Below, in pieces: positions 14,947 to 26,284 of a stretch of 39,057 bases of DNA. A program made the position numbers and the translations under genes. Numbering within the stretch: the first letter of the stretch is position 1; the number at the start of each line of letters is the position of its first letter. The notes under the pieces were generated by a model that had not been told where the DNA came from, did not search any database, and worked only from the letters and a program-made list of their open reading frames with translations. Source of the DNA: CAZNMF01 sp035547155 (GTDB taxonomy: Bacteria > Acidobacteriota > Vicinamibacteria > Vicinamibacterales > SCN-69-37); assembly GCA_035547155.1 (NCBI GenBank), contig DASZVJ010000011.1, forward strand, positions 1 through 39,057, written 5' to 3'.

Positions 14947-16500
14947 GTGACGCCACCTCCATCCACGCGGCGTCGCGATTCTTCCGCGCTGTCGCTCGAC
15001 GCGTTCGCGCATTTTTTCGACACGCTCCCCGAAGGCGTCTACATCGGCCTGGTCGGCCCGGCAGAGACGGCCACGCTGGCCGCCAATCGCCATCTCCGGA
15101 CGATGTTCGGGTGGCCCGACGATGCACCGGCCGCCGATGTCCGTCCCCTCGACTCCGCCCGCTTCGTCGACGAGCTCGCGCGAGCGGAATTTCTGCGGCA
15201 ACTCGCGCAGGACGGCACCGTCCGTGACGCGCTCGTGCGCGTGCGCCGGCGCGACGGCACGGCGATGTGGATCGAGGTCACGGCGCGCGCGGATGCGCTG
15301 GCGTCCGGCGCGACGTTGCGCGTCGAAGCGATCATGCGCGACGTGACCGAGCGCAAGAAGCTCCAGGACCAGGGACGCGAACTCGCCCATCAATTCTCAC
15401 AATCGGAGAAGATGGCGTCGCTCGGCCAGACCATGTCGGGCGTCGCACACGAGCTGAACAATCCGCTGGCGACGATTCTTGCGTGCGCGGAACGGCTCGT
15501 GGGCCAGCGCGTCGACGACGTCACCCGCCGCGATCTCGACGCCATCCACAATGCCGCCGAACGTGCGGCGCGCATCGTCCGAAACCTGCAGACGTTCGCG
15601 CGCAAACGTCATACGACGCGCATGACCGTCGACATCAACCAAGTCGTGCGCGAGACGTTGGCGCTGCGTGCCTATGATCAACGCGGCACGCAGATCGCCA
15701 TCGTCGATTCGCTGGCATCGACGCTGCCACCGGTCTTCGTGGACCCGCATCAGATCCAGCAGATCGTCCTCAATCTCGTGATCAACGCCGAGCATGCGAT
15801 GCTCGAGGCGCACGGTCGAGGCACGCTCACGCTACGCTCCTGGCACGACGCCGAGGACGATGCAGTTGTGCTCGAAGTGGCCGATGACGGTCCAGGCGTG
15901 CCGGACCACGTGCAGGACAAGGTGTTCGAGCCTTTCTTCACGACGAAACCGGTCGGCAAAGGTACCGGGCTCGGATTGACCGTCGCGTACGCCATCGCGC
16001 AAGAGCACGGTGGCCGCATCAGCGTGTCGTCGCTGCCCGAGGGCGGCGCGTCGTTTCTGCTCGAGCTGCCGGTGAGCGGTGCGTCACTCCGCGCGCCTGA
16101 GCCGGCGCCCACGCAGTCGCTGCCGGACGTGCCCAAGGGCACACGCGCATTGGTCGTGGAAGACGAACCGGCGCTTGGAGACGCGGTCGCAGCGGCGCTG
16201 GCCGACGAGGGGTTCCGTACCGATCGCGCGGAGAACGGCGAGGCCGCACTGAGGAAAGTGCGCGAGACGCACTACGACGTGATCATCTGTGACCTGAAGA
16301 TGCCGAAGGTCGACGGCATGACGTTCTTTCGCGAGGTCTCGGCGAAGATGCCGCACATCGCACGTCGTCTGATCTTCGTCACCGGTGACGTCGCCGGAAC
16401 GGAAGCCGAGCGCTTTCTCGAAGAAAGCGGATGCCGCTGGGTCCCGAAGCCGTTCCGGCTGCGCGATCTCGTGCGCGTCGCCCGCGAGACGTTGCGATAA
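14947..16500 (+). CDS. Hybrid sensor histidine kinase (PAS-HisKA-HATPase-REC)
   Basis: A 517-residue cytoplasmic kinase with no membrane segment. A PAS-like domain (about 15-138) ends in the VTERKKLQDQ linker. The HisKA domain has the H-box GVAHELNNPLA with phospho-acceptor His168. The HATPase domain (about 255-380) has NLVINAEHAM (N-box), DDGPGVPD (G1) and GKGTGLGLTVAY (G2). A receiver domain follows (about 395-515): VVEDEP acidic pair, CDLKMP with Asp449, VTGD switch Thr and the KPF Lys. Starts at GTG 14947, right after the lipoprotein. Output is probably phosphotransfer to a separate regulator; the NtrC-type protein at 18271 is one candidate. Confidence 0.92.
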   Translation: MTPPPSTRRRDSSALSLDAFAHFFDTLPEGVYIGLVGPAETATLAANRHLRTMFGWPDDAPAADVRPLDSARFVDELARAEFLRQLAQDGTVRDALVRVRRRDGTAMWIEVTARADALASGATLRVEAIMRDVTERKKLQDQGRELAHQFSQSEKMASLGQTMSGVAHELNNPLATILACAERLVGQRVDDVTRRDLDAIHNAAERAARIVRNLQTFARKRHTTRMTVDINQVVRETLALRAYDQRGTQIAIVDSLASTLPPVFVDPHQIQQIVLNLVINAEHAMLEAHGRGTLTLRSWHDAEDDAVVLEVADDGPGVPDHVQDKVFEPFFTTKPVGKGTGLGLTVAYAIAQEHGGRISVSSLPEGGASFLLELPVSGASLRAPEPAPTQSLPDVPKGTRALVVEDEPALGDAVAAALADEGFRTDRAENGEAALRKVRETHYDVIICDLKMPKVDGMTFFREVSAKMPHIARRLIFVTGDVAGTEAERFLEESGCRWVPKPFRLRDLVRVARETLR

Positions 16501-16513
16501 ATCCGAAATCGAA

Positions 16514-16533
16514 CGATCGCCCGCTGGCGATCG
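16514..16533. terminator. Hairpin between convergent kinase and sigma-factor genes
   Basis: A perfect 8-bp stem, CGATCGCC and GGCGATCG, with the tetraloop CGCT, fills the 35-bp gap between two convergent stop codons. No U-tract is present, but position and symmetry suit a bidirectional terminator. Confidence 0.6.
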
Positions 16534-16535
16534 CG

Positions 16536-17381
16536 TCAGGCGACAGCACGCCGGTCGTCGGGCACCTGTGCCGCGCGGCGCGGCAGCACGGCCGGACGCG
16601 GACGCGCGGTCGGGAATTTCTGGCGCGTCGTCTTCGCGACCAGACGCGGCCCTTTCACGCGCTCGACCGGCGCCGGCGCGGTCAGGAAGCGGCGCAGCCG
16701 CTGAATGGCGCGCGCGTGCAGCTGCGAGACGCGCGATTCGTTGACGCCGATCTCCTGGCCGATCTGCTTCATCGTCGCGTCGCCGAAATAGTAGAGCGAC
16801 AGAATCCGCCGCTCGCGTGGCGGAAGCTGCGCGAGGGCCGCGCGCACGCGATCGCGCGTCTGGCTCTGTTCGAACAGCCGCTCCGGCGAGACGGGCTCGC
16901 TCGGCACGAGCACCGGCGGCAGCGTCGAGCTGTCCATCGTCTCGAGATTGGCGAGTGGCGAGGTCGATTCGATCGTGCTGATGCGGACGATCGTGCGCTC
17001 GAGCTGAGCCTCATCGGCGCCCACGCGGCGCGCGAGGTCGGCAATCGTCGGCTCGGCGCCGAGCTCGCGGCGAAGCTGCTCCCGCGCGGCCTCGAGTTCG
17101 CGGCGAACGCGGCGCACGCCGCGCGGCCACGCGTCCCGGCGCAACGCGTCGATCATCGCGCCTCGCACCCGACGCTCGGCGAACGTCTCGAACTTGATCC
17201 CGCGCGCCTCGTCGAAGCGGTGCGCGGCGTCAATCAACCCGAGCACGCCGTCCTGGACGAGATCCCCAAGATCGATGGAGTGCGGCATGGTCGACGCCAT
17301 GCGACGGGCGAGCGACTCGACGAACGGGAGACCCGCTTCGACCCGCTGCTGTTCAGATGCCGCCAAGGGCACGCGTTGCAT
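16536..17381 (-). CDS. FliA/WhiG-type RNA polymerase sigma factor
   Basis: A 281-residue sigma-70 family protein. ATG 17381 is chosen because GGAGGAGGT lies 4 nt before it, the strongest Shine-Dalgarno in the window; a GTG 13 codons earlier is less likely. Region 2 has DLVQDGVLGLIDAAHRFD (about 39-56) and FETFAERRVRGAMID, region 3 contains the LGAEPTIADLARRVG segment, and region 4 has LPPRERRILSLYYFGD and the HTH IGQEIGVNESRVSQLHARA. These are the marks of sigma-28, which usually drives flagellar or chemotaxis genes. An extra basic, Pro/Arg-rich tail of about 45 residues follows region 4. No flagellar genes are in view. Confidence 0.88.
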   Translation of the reverse strand: MQRVPLAASEQQRVEAGLPFVESLARRMASTMPHSIDLGDLVQDGVLGLIDAAHRFDEARGIKFETFAERRVRGAMIDALRRDAWPRGVRRVRRELEAAREQLRRELGAEPTIADLARRVGADEAQLERTIVRISTIESTSPLANLETMDSSTLPPVLVPSEPVSPERLFEQSQTRDRVRAALAQLPPRERRILSLYYFGDATMKQIGQEIGVNESRVSQLHARAIQRLRRFLTAPAPVERVKGPRLVAKTTRQKFPTARPRPAVLPRRAAQVPDDRRAVA

Positions 17382-17622
17382 TGAGACCTCCTCCGGCGCA
17401 CGGCCGGGACCAGTCACCAAGGCAACAGCGATGCCACGTGAAAATCGAGCAAGGGGCCGGAAGTCGTGCGATGACGGCCGTGCCGCTAAATCACGTTCTA
17501 TGCGGTAGTTAGCGTCAGTTGATGGACTGTGAAGTGCCGTGAAGCGGCGCGAACATCGCGGCCGTTTGGTGTCGGCCTGTTGACAGGGCTGTCAGGGTTG
17601 TCATCGCGCCGACACTGGCGCG
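17382..17622 (-). promoter_or_regulatory. Upstream region of sigma-factor gene with spaced TGACA repeats
   Basis: A 241-bp gap between the HisKA-like stop and the sigma-factor start, both leftward. At 17581-17603 the minus strand carries TGACA, TGACA and TGTCA at a 9-bp period. The last two form an inverted repeat with a 4-bp spacer. It could be an operator or simply chance; no clear promoter hexamers found. The strong ribosome-binding site is at 17386-17394. Confidence 0.35.
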
Positions 17623-17868
17623 CTAGCGGCTGGCAGGGGCATTCAGACCGACGATCCGCCGCAGATCTTGAATCGCGGAGATCGCTTCCAGCGCGCCCGA
17701 GACCACTTGGCTGGCTCTGGCGCGCTGGGTGTCTTCGGTCAGACGAGCTTCGAGCAACTCGGCATTGGCGAGGATCACACCGAGCTGGTTGTTCAGCCGG
17801 TGAAAGACCTGCGACAGTGCCGTGGGATCGACCGGGAGTGGCGGTGCAGTCGACGGATCAGGCGCCAC
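17623..17868 (-). CDS. Small orphan HisKA-like (dimerisation/phosphotransfer) protein
   Basis: An 81-residue product from GTG 17868, which overlaps the stop region of the preceding HTH gene by 11 bp; a longer frame starting at 18027 would overlap that gene almost entirely and its N-terminus looks random. After a Pro-rich start, FHRLNNQLGVILANAELLE reads like a histidine-kinase H-box (compare HELNNPL) with the His about residue 24. Two further helices complete a DHp-like hairpin. There is no ATPase domain. It may accept phosphate from another kinase or dimerise with one, but His function is unproven. The coupling to the HTH gene suggests a shared regulatory role. Confidence 0.6.
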   Translation of the reverse strand: MAPDPSTAPPLPVDPTALSQVFHRLNNQLGVILANAELLEARLTEDTQRARASQVVSGALEAISAIQDLRRIVGLNAPASR

Positions 17869-18079
17869 GACTGAGTCGCTGCGTCCACGCCGCTCCCTGC
17901 TCGTCGGTCGAGGCGTCTGGATTGCGCCAGAGCGTATCCTCGAAAATACGCACGGATCCGCCGGCGGTCCGGACGTATTGCACCTTGCCTCCAGCGATCC
18001 AGTTGTAAATGGTGCGGCGGCTGACACCGACCAGCTCGCACGCCCGCGGAATCGATACGGTCTTTCGTTCTAGCAGCAT
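17858..18079 (-). CDS. Excisionase/MerR-like helix-turn-helix protein
   Basis: A 73-residue protein from ATG 18079 (a GTG one codon earlier is an alternative), with GGTGAG a few bases upstream. The segment VSIPRACELVGVSRRTIYNW (about 7-26) is a winged HTH of the excisionase/AlpA family, and GGSVRIFEDTLWR completes the wing and C-terminal strand. Such small proteins bind DNA as transcription regulators or recombination directionality factors; there is no integrase near, so a regulator is more likely. It overlaps the HisKA-like gene and faces the NtrC-type regulator gene across a 191-bp divergent region. Confidence 0.78.
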   Translation of the reverse strand: MLLERKTVSIPRACELVGVSRRTIYNWIAGGKVQYVRTAGGSVRIFEDTLWRNPDASTDEQGAAWTQRLSRGA

Positions 18080-18270
18080 CACTCACCCATCCAGCGGCCG
18101 AGGGAGGTCGTGCAATCGGCCGCGCGCCCGAGGGCGCGTTCACCCACAATATCGGCGACGTTGGACGGTGACTTTAACCTCGAGGTCCCAGTCCAAGACT
18201 GCCACTCCAGAACGCCGCTGGCCCGACCCTCGATTCGGTGTGCGCTTCGTGTCAAGATACCGTCGCTTTC
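18080..18270. promoter_or_regulatory. Divergent intergenic region between HTH and NtrC-type genes
   Basis: 191 bp separating two divergent start codons; promoters for both directions must lie here or nearby. I find no clear sigma-70 or sigma-54 (GG-N10-GC) pair. A GC-rich partial palindrome, GCGCGCCCGAGGGCGCG (18121-18137 region), is the only visible structure. Confidence 0.35.
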
Positions 18271-19656
18271 ATGAGCGACCTGTCGGGCCATCTCCTCTTG
18301 ATCGACGACGAGGCCGGATTTCGGGAGGCGATCGCCGATCGCCTTCAGGAAACGGGATTTACGGTCGTTCAGGCGGGCACCGGCGAAGACGCGCTGGAAC
18401 GGCTGCAGCAGTTCGCCTTTGACATCCTGATTACCGATCTGCGCCTGCCTGGCGTGGACGGCCGGACGGTTCTCGACGAGGCCCTGGCCCGCTACCCCGA
18501 GATCATCGCCATCGTCATTACCGGCTTTGGGACGGTGCGGGAAGCCGTCGAGATCACACGGCGTGGGGCCGAGGGCTTCATCACCAAGCCGTTCCAGTTC
18601 GAAGAGCTGCTACATGAGCTGACCGTGTCGATCGAGCGCCGGCGGCTGAAGTCCGAGAACGCGTATCTTCGCGAGCAGCTGCACGATCGCTTCGGCATCG
18701 ACGGCATCGTCGGCCGCACGCCGGTGATGACGCACCTGTTCGAGTTGTTGCGAACGGTCGCGGCGACGGCGAGCACCGTGCTGATCACCGGCGAGACGGG
18801 CACGGGCAAGGAGCTGGCCGCGCGCGCGATTCACGATGCAAGTCCGCGCCGCAGCCAGCGCTTCGTCGCGATCAATTGCAGCGCGATTCCCGAGACGCTG
18901 CTCGAAGCCGAGCTCTTCGGTCACGTGCGCGGCGCGTTCACCGGTGCAGTCGCGAATCGCCAGGGACGGATCGAGCAGGCGAACCGTGGCACGTTGTTCC
19001 TCGACGAGGTCGGGACGATGAGCCCGGCGCTGCAGGCAAAGCTGCTTCGCGTGCTGCAGGCGCGCGAGTTCGAGCGCGTCGGCGACTCGCAGACGGTGAA
19101 GGTCGATGTGCGCGTGATCGCGGCGACCAACGCCGACCTCAAGAAGATGGTCGACGACGGCTCGTTTCGCGAGGATTTGTACTATCGGCTGAACGTCATT
19201 CCCGTGCGATTGCCGTCCCTCCGCGAGCGCCGTGCGGACATTCCGCTGCTGGCACAGCATTTTCTCGATCGCTTCGCGAGTGAGAATCCTGCGCGTGGAC
19301 GCGTGACGCTCGCGCAGGATGCGCAGCAGATGCTGATGGCCTATCCGTGGCCGGGCAACGTGCGGCAGTTGGAGAACATGATTGAGCGCACGTACGCGCT
19401 GTCGCCTGGAAAGACGCAGATCACGGCGGTCGAGCTGCCCGAAGAGCTCCGCGAGGCGAGCCCGGTGCTGAGCCCGACGGAGGTCGTCATTCCCGAGTCG
19501 GGCGTCGACATGGAGCGTCTCGTCTCCGATTTCGAGCACACGCTCATCAAACGTGCGCTCGAACGGGCGGGCGGCAACAAGCGGCAAGCCGCCGATCTGC
19601 TCCATGTCAAACGCACGACGCTCATCGAAAAGCTGAAACGGCTGGAGCGAAACTGA
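18271..19656 (+). CDS. NtrC-family sigma-54-dependent response regulator
   Basis: Product of 461 residues from ATG 18271; an in-frame TTG/GTG-type start 11 codons earlier is less likely. The receiver domain (about 5-120) has the acidic pair IDDE, phospho-acceptor Asp56 in TDLRLPG and the KPF Lys. The AAA+ domain (about 138-370) has Walker A GETGTGKE (about 174-181), GAFTGA (221-226), which contacts sigma-54, Walker B GTLFLDEVG and the PWPGNVRQLEN arginine region. A Fis-type HTH ends the protein (RAGGNKRQAADLLHVKRTTL). It activates sigma-54 promoters when phosphorylated. Its kinase is not adjacent; the hybrid kinase at 14947 or the orphan HisKA protein are candidates. Confidence 0.93.
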   Translation: MSDLSGHLLLIDDEAGFREAIADRLQETGFTVVQAGTGEDALERLQQFAFDILITDLRLPGVDGRTVLDEALARYPEIIAIVITGFGTVREAVEITRRGAEGFITKPFQFEELLHELTVSIERRRLKSENAYLREQLHDRFGIDGIVGRTPVMTHLFELLRTVAATASTVLITGETGTGKELAARAIHDASPRRSQRFVAINCSAIPETLLEAELFGHVRGAFTGAVANRQGRIEQANRGTLFLDEVGTMSPALQAKLLRVLQAREFERVGDSQTVKVDVRVIAATNADLKKMVDDGSFREDLYYRLNVIPVRLPSLRERRADIPLLAQHFLDRFASENPARGRVTLAQDAQQMLMAYPWPGNVRQLENMIERTYALSPGKTQITAVELPEELREASPVLSPTEVVIPESGVDMERLVSDFEHTLIKRALERAGGNKRQAADLLHVKRTTLIEKLKRLERN

Positions 19657-19659
19657 GCC

Positions 19660-20061
19660 ATGGCCAAGCGGTTCTCGTGCTGGGTGATCGTCGCAGGAGC
19701 GCAACCGACCGCCTTTCGTGCGCGCCGGGCCGAGGACCTGTTGCCGACGCTGCGACAACTGCAACGCACGCAGCCGAACATCACGCTCAAATGGTTCGAC
19801 CGCGGCCGGTTCTGGGACTCACCTCAAGCCGCGGACGACGCGTTTGCGGCGCGGCGGCGCGCGAGTGCCGCACGCGATCGGGACTGGCGGCCTGGTGGAT
19901 CCCATGTCGATCCGCGCGCCAAGTATCAACTCACGCGCGATGAGAAGCGGGCCCGCTTCAAGCGACGCCTGATCGCGTCGAAGACCGACGGCCAGGGCGG
20001 CGGCACGCCGCGGCCGCCGCGACGCGGGCCGCAGACACGAGGTCCGAAGCGATCCCGATGA
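19660..20061 (+). CDS. Small basic hypothetical protein
   Basis: A 133-residue protein I do not recognise. It starts 3 bp after the regulator stop, so it is very probably in the same transcript. The N-terminal half looks folded, with a hydrophobic strand (CWVIVAGAQPTAF, about 6-18), an amphipathic helix with LLPTLRQLQ, and KWFDRGRFW. The second half is strongly basic, with a Lys/Arg-rich RDEKRARFKRRL segment and a disordered Gly/Pro/Arg tail, as in nucleic-acid-binding proteins. Its stop overlaps the next start by 4 bp (ATGA). The position and coding register argue for a real gene, but no function can be given. Confidence 0.6.
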   Translation: MAKRFSCWVIVAGAQPTAFRARRAEDLLPTLRQLQRTQPNITLKWFDRGRFWDSPQAADDAFAARRRASAARDRDWRPGGSHVDPRAKYQLTRDEKRARFKRRLIASKTDGQGGGTPRPPRRGPQTRGPKRSR

Positions 20062-20414
20062 TTGCCCACATCGTGCTCTTCGAGCCTAAGTCGTCATTAG
20101 ATAAGTCACAAAAACTGGCATTTGCCCAATCGGTGGTTGAGACTTGCCGCTCCATTGCATCGGTGAGGCGGATCTCTGTCGGGAAACGCCTGGACGTCAA
20201 TCCCGGATACGCGAGATCGTTAGGTGATACAACCTACAGATACGCTGCTGTCTTGGAGTTCGAGAACACAGAAGGGCTTGTCGGCTATCTGAGAGATCCC
20301 AAGCATGAGGTGCTTGGGCGGCTGTTCTGGGAGTATTGCGAGCGTGCGATCGTTTCAGAAGTCGAGTGGGTCGCCGTAGACGACGCCGAAGCGGCGTCAA
20401 AATTGGTCTTTTAG
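20058..20414 (+). CDS. Dabb (stress-responsive alpha-beta barrel) domain protein
   Basis: A 118-residue protein. It begins MIAHIVLFEPK, the first strand typical of the Dabb ferredoxin-like fold, continues with a helix (KLAFAQSVVETCRSIASV), the strand YRYAAVLEFEN (about 56-66) and the usual helix LVGYLRDPKHEVLGRLFW. Dabb proteins form dimeric barrels. Some are enzymes (olivetolic-acid cyclase type), but most bacterial ones have no known role. Base composition is noticeably less GC-rich than in its neighbours and codon choice includes AT-ending codons, which may mean recent transfer. It ends tail to tail with dusB, sharing 4 bp. Confidence 0.75.
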   Translation: MIAHIVLFEPKSSLDKSQKLAFAQSVVETCRSIASVRRISVGKRLDVNPGYARSLGDTTYRYAAVLEFENTEGLVGYLRDPKHEVLGRLFWEYCERAIVSEVEWVAVDDAEAASKLVF

Positions 20415-21460
20415 CCTACTACGGCATCTGAGCACAGAAAGAAGTCGGCGACGATTGAACGCAGCGCGGCGATTGACTCGGCACTGTTGATTGCCACACG
20501 AAGCTGACTTCCGCCGTCCAGCCCTTTCGTATACCAGGATCCCAACGCACGAAGCTTGTTGATCACCCATCGCTCGCGACCGCGTGCGGCGGCGGGCAAC
20601 GACGGCACGTGCCCAGGCGCAGAATGTCTGAAGCCATCACCTTCAGCGACGCGCTCGGCAAGCAGCAGATCGATGTACTCGAGTAGAAACCGTCCGCGTT
20701 CAGCGAGCGGGATGGCTCCTGGGTCATCTCCGTCGACCGCACGTGCCGCCTGGCTGAAGATCCAGGGATTTCTGAGTGCCCCGCGGCCGATGAGCACACC
20801 CGCGACGTTTCCGCCAGCGAGCCGTGAGACGACGTCCTCAGGCCGGACACAATCGCCAGAGCCGAAGACCGGAATCGATACTTCGGCCGCAACGCGCTCG
20901 ATCAACGTCCAATCCGACTCGCCGGTATATGACTGAGCTGCGGTGCGGCCATGCACAGCGAGCGCGGCAGCGCCGGCGTCCTCAGCCATACGTGCGAGCG
21001 TCGGCGCATTGATCTCGCGCTCGTTCCAGCCCGCGCGCATCTTGACGGTCACGGGAATCTTGACCGCCTTCGCCATCGCGCGCACGACGCTCGCCGCGTG
21101 CTCGGGCTCGCGCATCAAGCTGCATCCCGCGTTGTGCTTGGCAATCTTCGGGACGGGACATCCCATGTTGATGTCGACGATATCCGCGCCCATGCCTTCG
21201 ACGACCTGCGCCGCATCGGCCATCACCGCAGGATCGCCACCGAAGATCTGAATCGAGACGGGACGCTCCTCTTCCGTGTACTCCGCGTACTCGAGCGTGC
21301 GATCGATCCCCCGCACGAGCCCCTCGGAGCTGACCATTTCCGTCACGACGAGGCCGCATCCGCCCTTGCGCTTCACGAGGCGGCGAAAGGCCGTATCGGT
21401 CATGCCGGCCATCGGGGCCAGCGCGACAGGATGATCGATCGAGACGGAGCCGATCTTCAC
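20411..21460 (-). CDS. dusB: tRNA-dihydrouridine synthase (DusB-like)
   Basis: A 349-residue FMN enzyme that reduces uridines in the tRNA D-loop. GTG 21460 is chosen because it overlaps the stop of the upstream parvulin gene (GTGA) and starts the family's N-terminal strand. APMAGMTD (about 15-22), INMGCPVPKIAKHNAGC with the catalytic Cys at about 113, KMRAGWNE, VHGRTA and GSGDCV (FMN phosphate loop) are all present. The C-terminal helical domain is complete. It is the last gene of the leftward 14-gene run. Subfamily assignment (DusB) rests on the NAGCSLM and PVPK motifs. Confidence 0.93.
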   Translation of the reverse strand: MKIGSVSIDHPVALAPMAGMTDTAFRRLVKRKGGCGLVVTEMVSSEGLVRGIDRTLEYAEYTEEERPVSIQIFGGDPAVMADAAQVVEGMGADIVDINMGCPVPKIAKHNAGCSLMREPEHAASVVRAMAKAVKIPVTVKMRAGWNEREINAPTLARMAEDAGAAALAVHGRTAAQSYTGESDWTLIERVAAEVSIPVFGSGDCVRPEDVVSRLAGGNVAGVLIGRGALRNPWIFSQAARAVDGDDPGAIPLAERGRFLLEYIDLLLAERVAEGDGFRHSAPGHVPSLPAAARGRERWVINKLRALGSWYTKGLDGGSQLRVAINSAESIAALRSIVADFFLCSDAVVG

Positions 21461-22674
21461 TTGCTGGCCGGAGCGGACGTGGACGGCGAGGGTGCAGCCG
21501 CGAGCGCGGCCTGCTTGGCGATCTGCTTCTCGTACGTCTCTTTGAAGCTGTCGTCCTTCCACTCGATGACGGCCTGCTTGCGCAGGCGCACGAGCATCTT
21601 CTGCGTCTCTGGATCGATCCGCTCGTCGCGAATCGCGCGCTCGATCTCCGGGCGGACAGCGTCGAACGGACGCAACTCCGGCGTGGATCGCGATTCGAGC
21701 TTGAAGATCTGATACCCGCGCGCACCGCGCAGCGGCGGGGTGACGCCGCCCGGCTGCAGGGCATTCAGCGCGTCCTGCAGCGCGGTCGTGAGATCGGTGA
21801 AGTTCACGGGGCCGATGAGTCCCCCTGACGTCTTCGTCGTCGATTCGGACGCCTCGTTCACGAGCGCCACGAAGTCTTCGCCCGCGGCCGCGCGCGCACG
21901 CAACGCGTCGATTTTGGCCTTGGCCGCGTTGTCGGACGCCACGCTGAACACGCTCTGTCCCCGCTGCGTCGACGTCGGCACGGTGACGAGAATCTCGCGC
22001 AGCGTCACCGTCATCGGCGTCATGAAATCCGCCTTGTGCTTGTCGTAGTACTGGCGCTGTTCTTCCTGCGTGATCGACATGCTCGGGCCGATCTCGCGCT
22101 GCTGGACGGCGCGGATGAGGAACGTCTTCTCGAGCTGCTGCCGCAGCTCGTCGAGCGTCAGCCCTTCCTGCTTCAACGCCGCCTTGAACGCCTCCTCGTC
22201 GAGCTTGTTGTCTTTCTTGATGTTGTCGACGGCGTCCTTGAACTGATCGTCGGTGAATTTCACGCCCATCTCGCGCCCGCGCTGGACGAGCAGCAGCTCA
22301 TCGACGGCGGTGACGAGGAGGTCCGGCGTGATCTCGGCGACGGTCGCCTCGAGGTTCGCGTCGTTGCGCTTGGCCGGATCCATGTCGCGCAGCGCCTGAA
22401 TCTGCCGCTGCGTGAGCTGCGACTGCGTGAAGATCTCGCCGTTCACGCGAACGATGACGCGTTCGATGATCGCGCTCTTCGGCGCCCCCGATGACGGCGC
22501 GGTTCCGGCGCCCGTCGACGGTCCAACGGCTGGAGCCGTGACAGGCGACGATGGCGCCGCCGGGGCCGGCGCTGCGGGCGGCTGAGCCGGAGGCGTTTGA
22601 GGTGGCGTCTGCGCAGCGAGCGACACGACGCTCGCGAAGACGGCAGTGACGACGATTCCCGGCCACGTTCTCAT
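21457..22674 (-). CDS. SurA-like periplasmic peptidyl-prolyl isomerase (parvulin)
   Basis: Product of 405 residues from ATG 22674, preceded by GGAGCAGG. A Sec signal peptide (MRTW, hydrophobic core, cleavage after LAA at about 22) is followed by a Pro/Ala-rich linker of about 45 residues. A SurA N-terminal chaperone domain follows, with VNGEIFTQSQLTQRQ (about 78-92) and helical segments. The rotamase (PpiC) domain covers about 220-325, with the strand LREILVTVP, GEDFVALVNEASE, GGLIGPVNF and GVTPPLRGARGYQIFKLE. The role is folding of outer-membrane and secreted proteins. It overlaps dusB by 4 bp and follows mfd by 49 bp. Confidence 0.88.
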   Translation of the reverse strand: MRTWPGIVVTAVFASVVSLAAQTPPQTPPAQPPAAPAPAAPSSPVTAPAVGPSTGAGTAPSSGAPKSAIIERVIVRVNGEIFTQSQLTQRQIQALRDMDPAKRNDANLEATVAEITPDLLVTAVDELLLVQRGREMGVKFTDDQFKDAVDNIKKDNKLDEEAFKAALKQEGLTLDELRQQLEKTFLIRAVQQREIGPSMSITQEEQRQYYDKHKADFMTPMTVTLREILVTVPTSTQRGQSVFSVASDNAAKAKIDALRARAAAGEDFVALVNEASESTTKTSGGLIGPVNFTDLTTALQDALNALQPGGVTPPLRGARGYQIFKLESRSTPELRPFDAVRPEIERAIRDERIDPETQKMLVRLRKQAVIEWKDDSFKETYEKQIAKQAALAAAPSPSTSAPASK

Positions 22675-22723
22675 TGAATGCCTGCTCCACTGCCGCGTCG
22701 ACAACTGACGCAAAATCAAGATG

Positions 22724-26280
<3,557 letters not shown>

Positions 26281-26284
<4 letters not shown>

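Noticed and set aside
17434..17445. CCACGTGAAAA as a second parS site
   Set aside because: Only half the palindrome matches; the flanks differ from the ParB consensus at several positions.
17623..18027. 134-codon version of the HisKA-like gene
   Set aside because: Its N-terminal 53 codons overlap the HTH gene out of frame and look random; the GTG at 17868 gives a compact protein.
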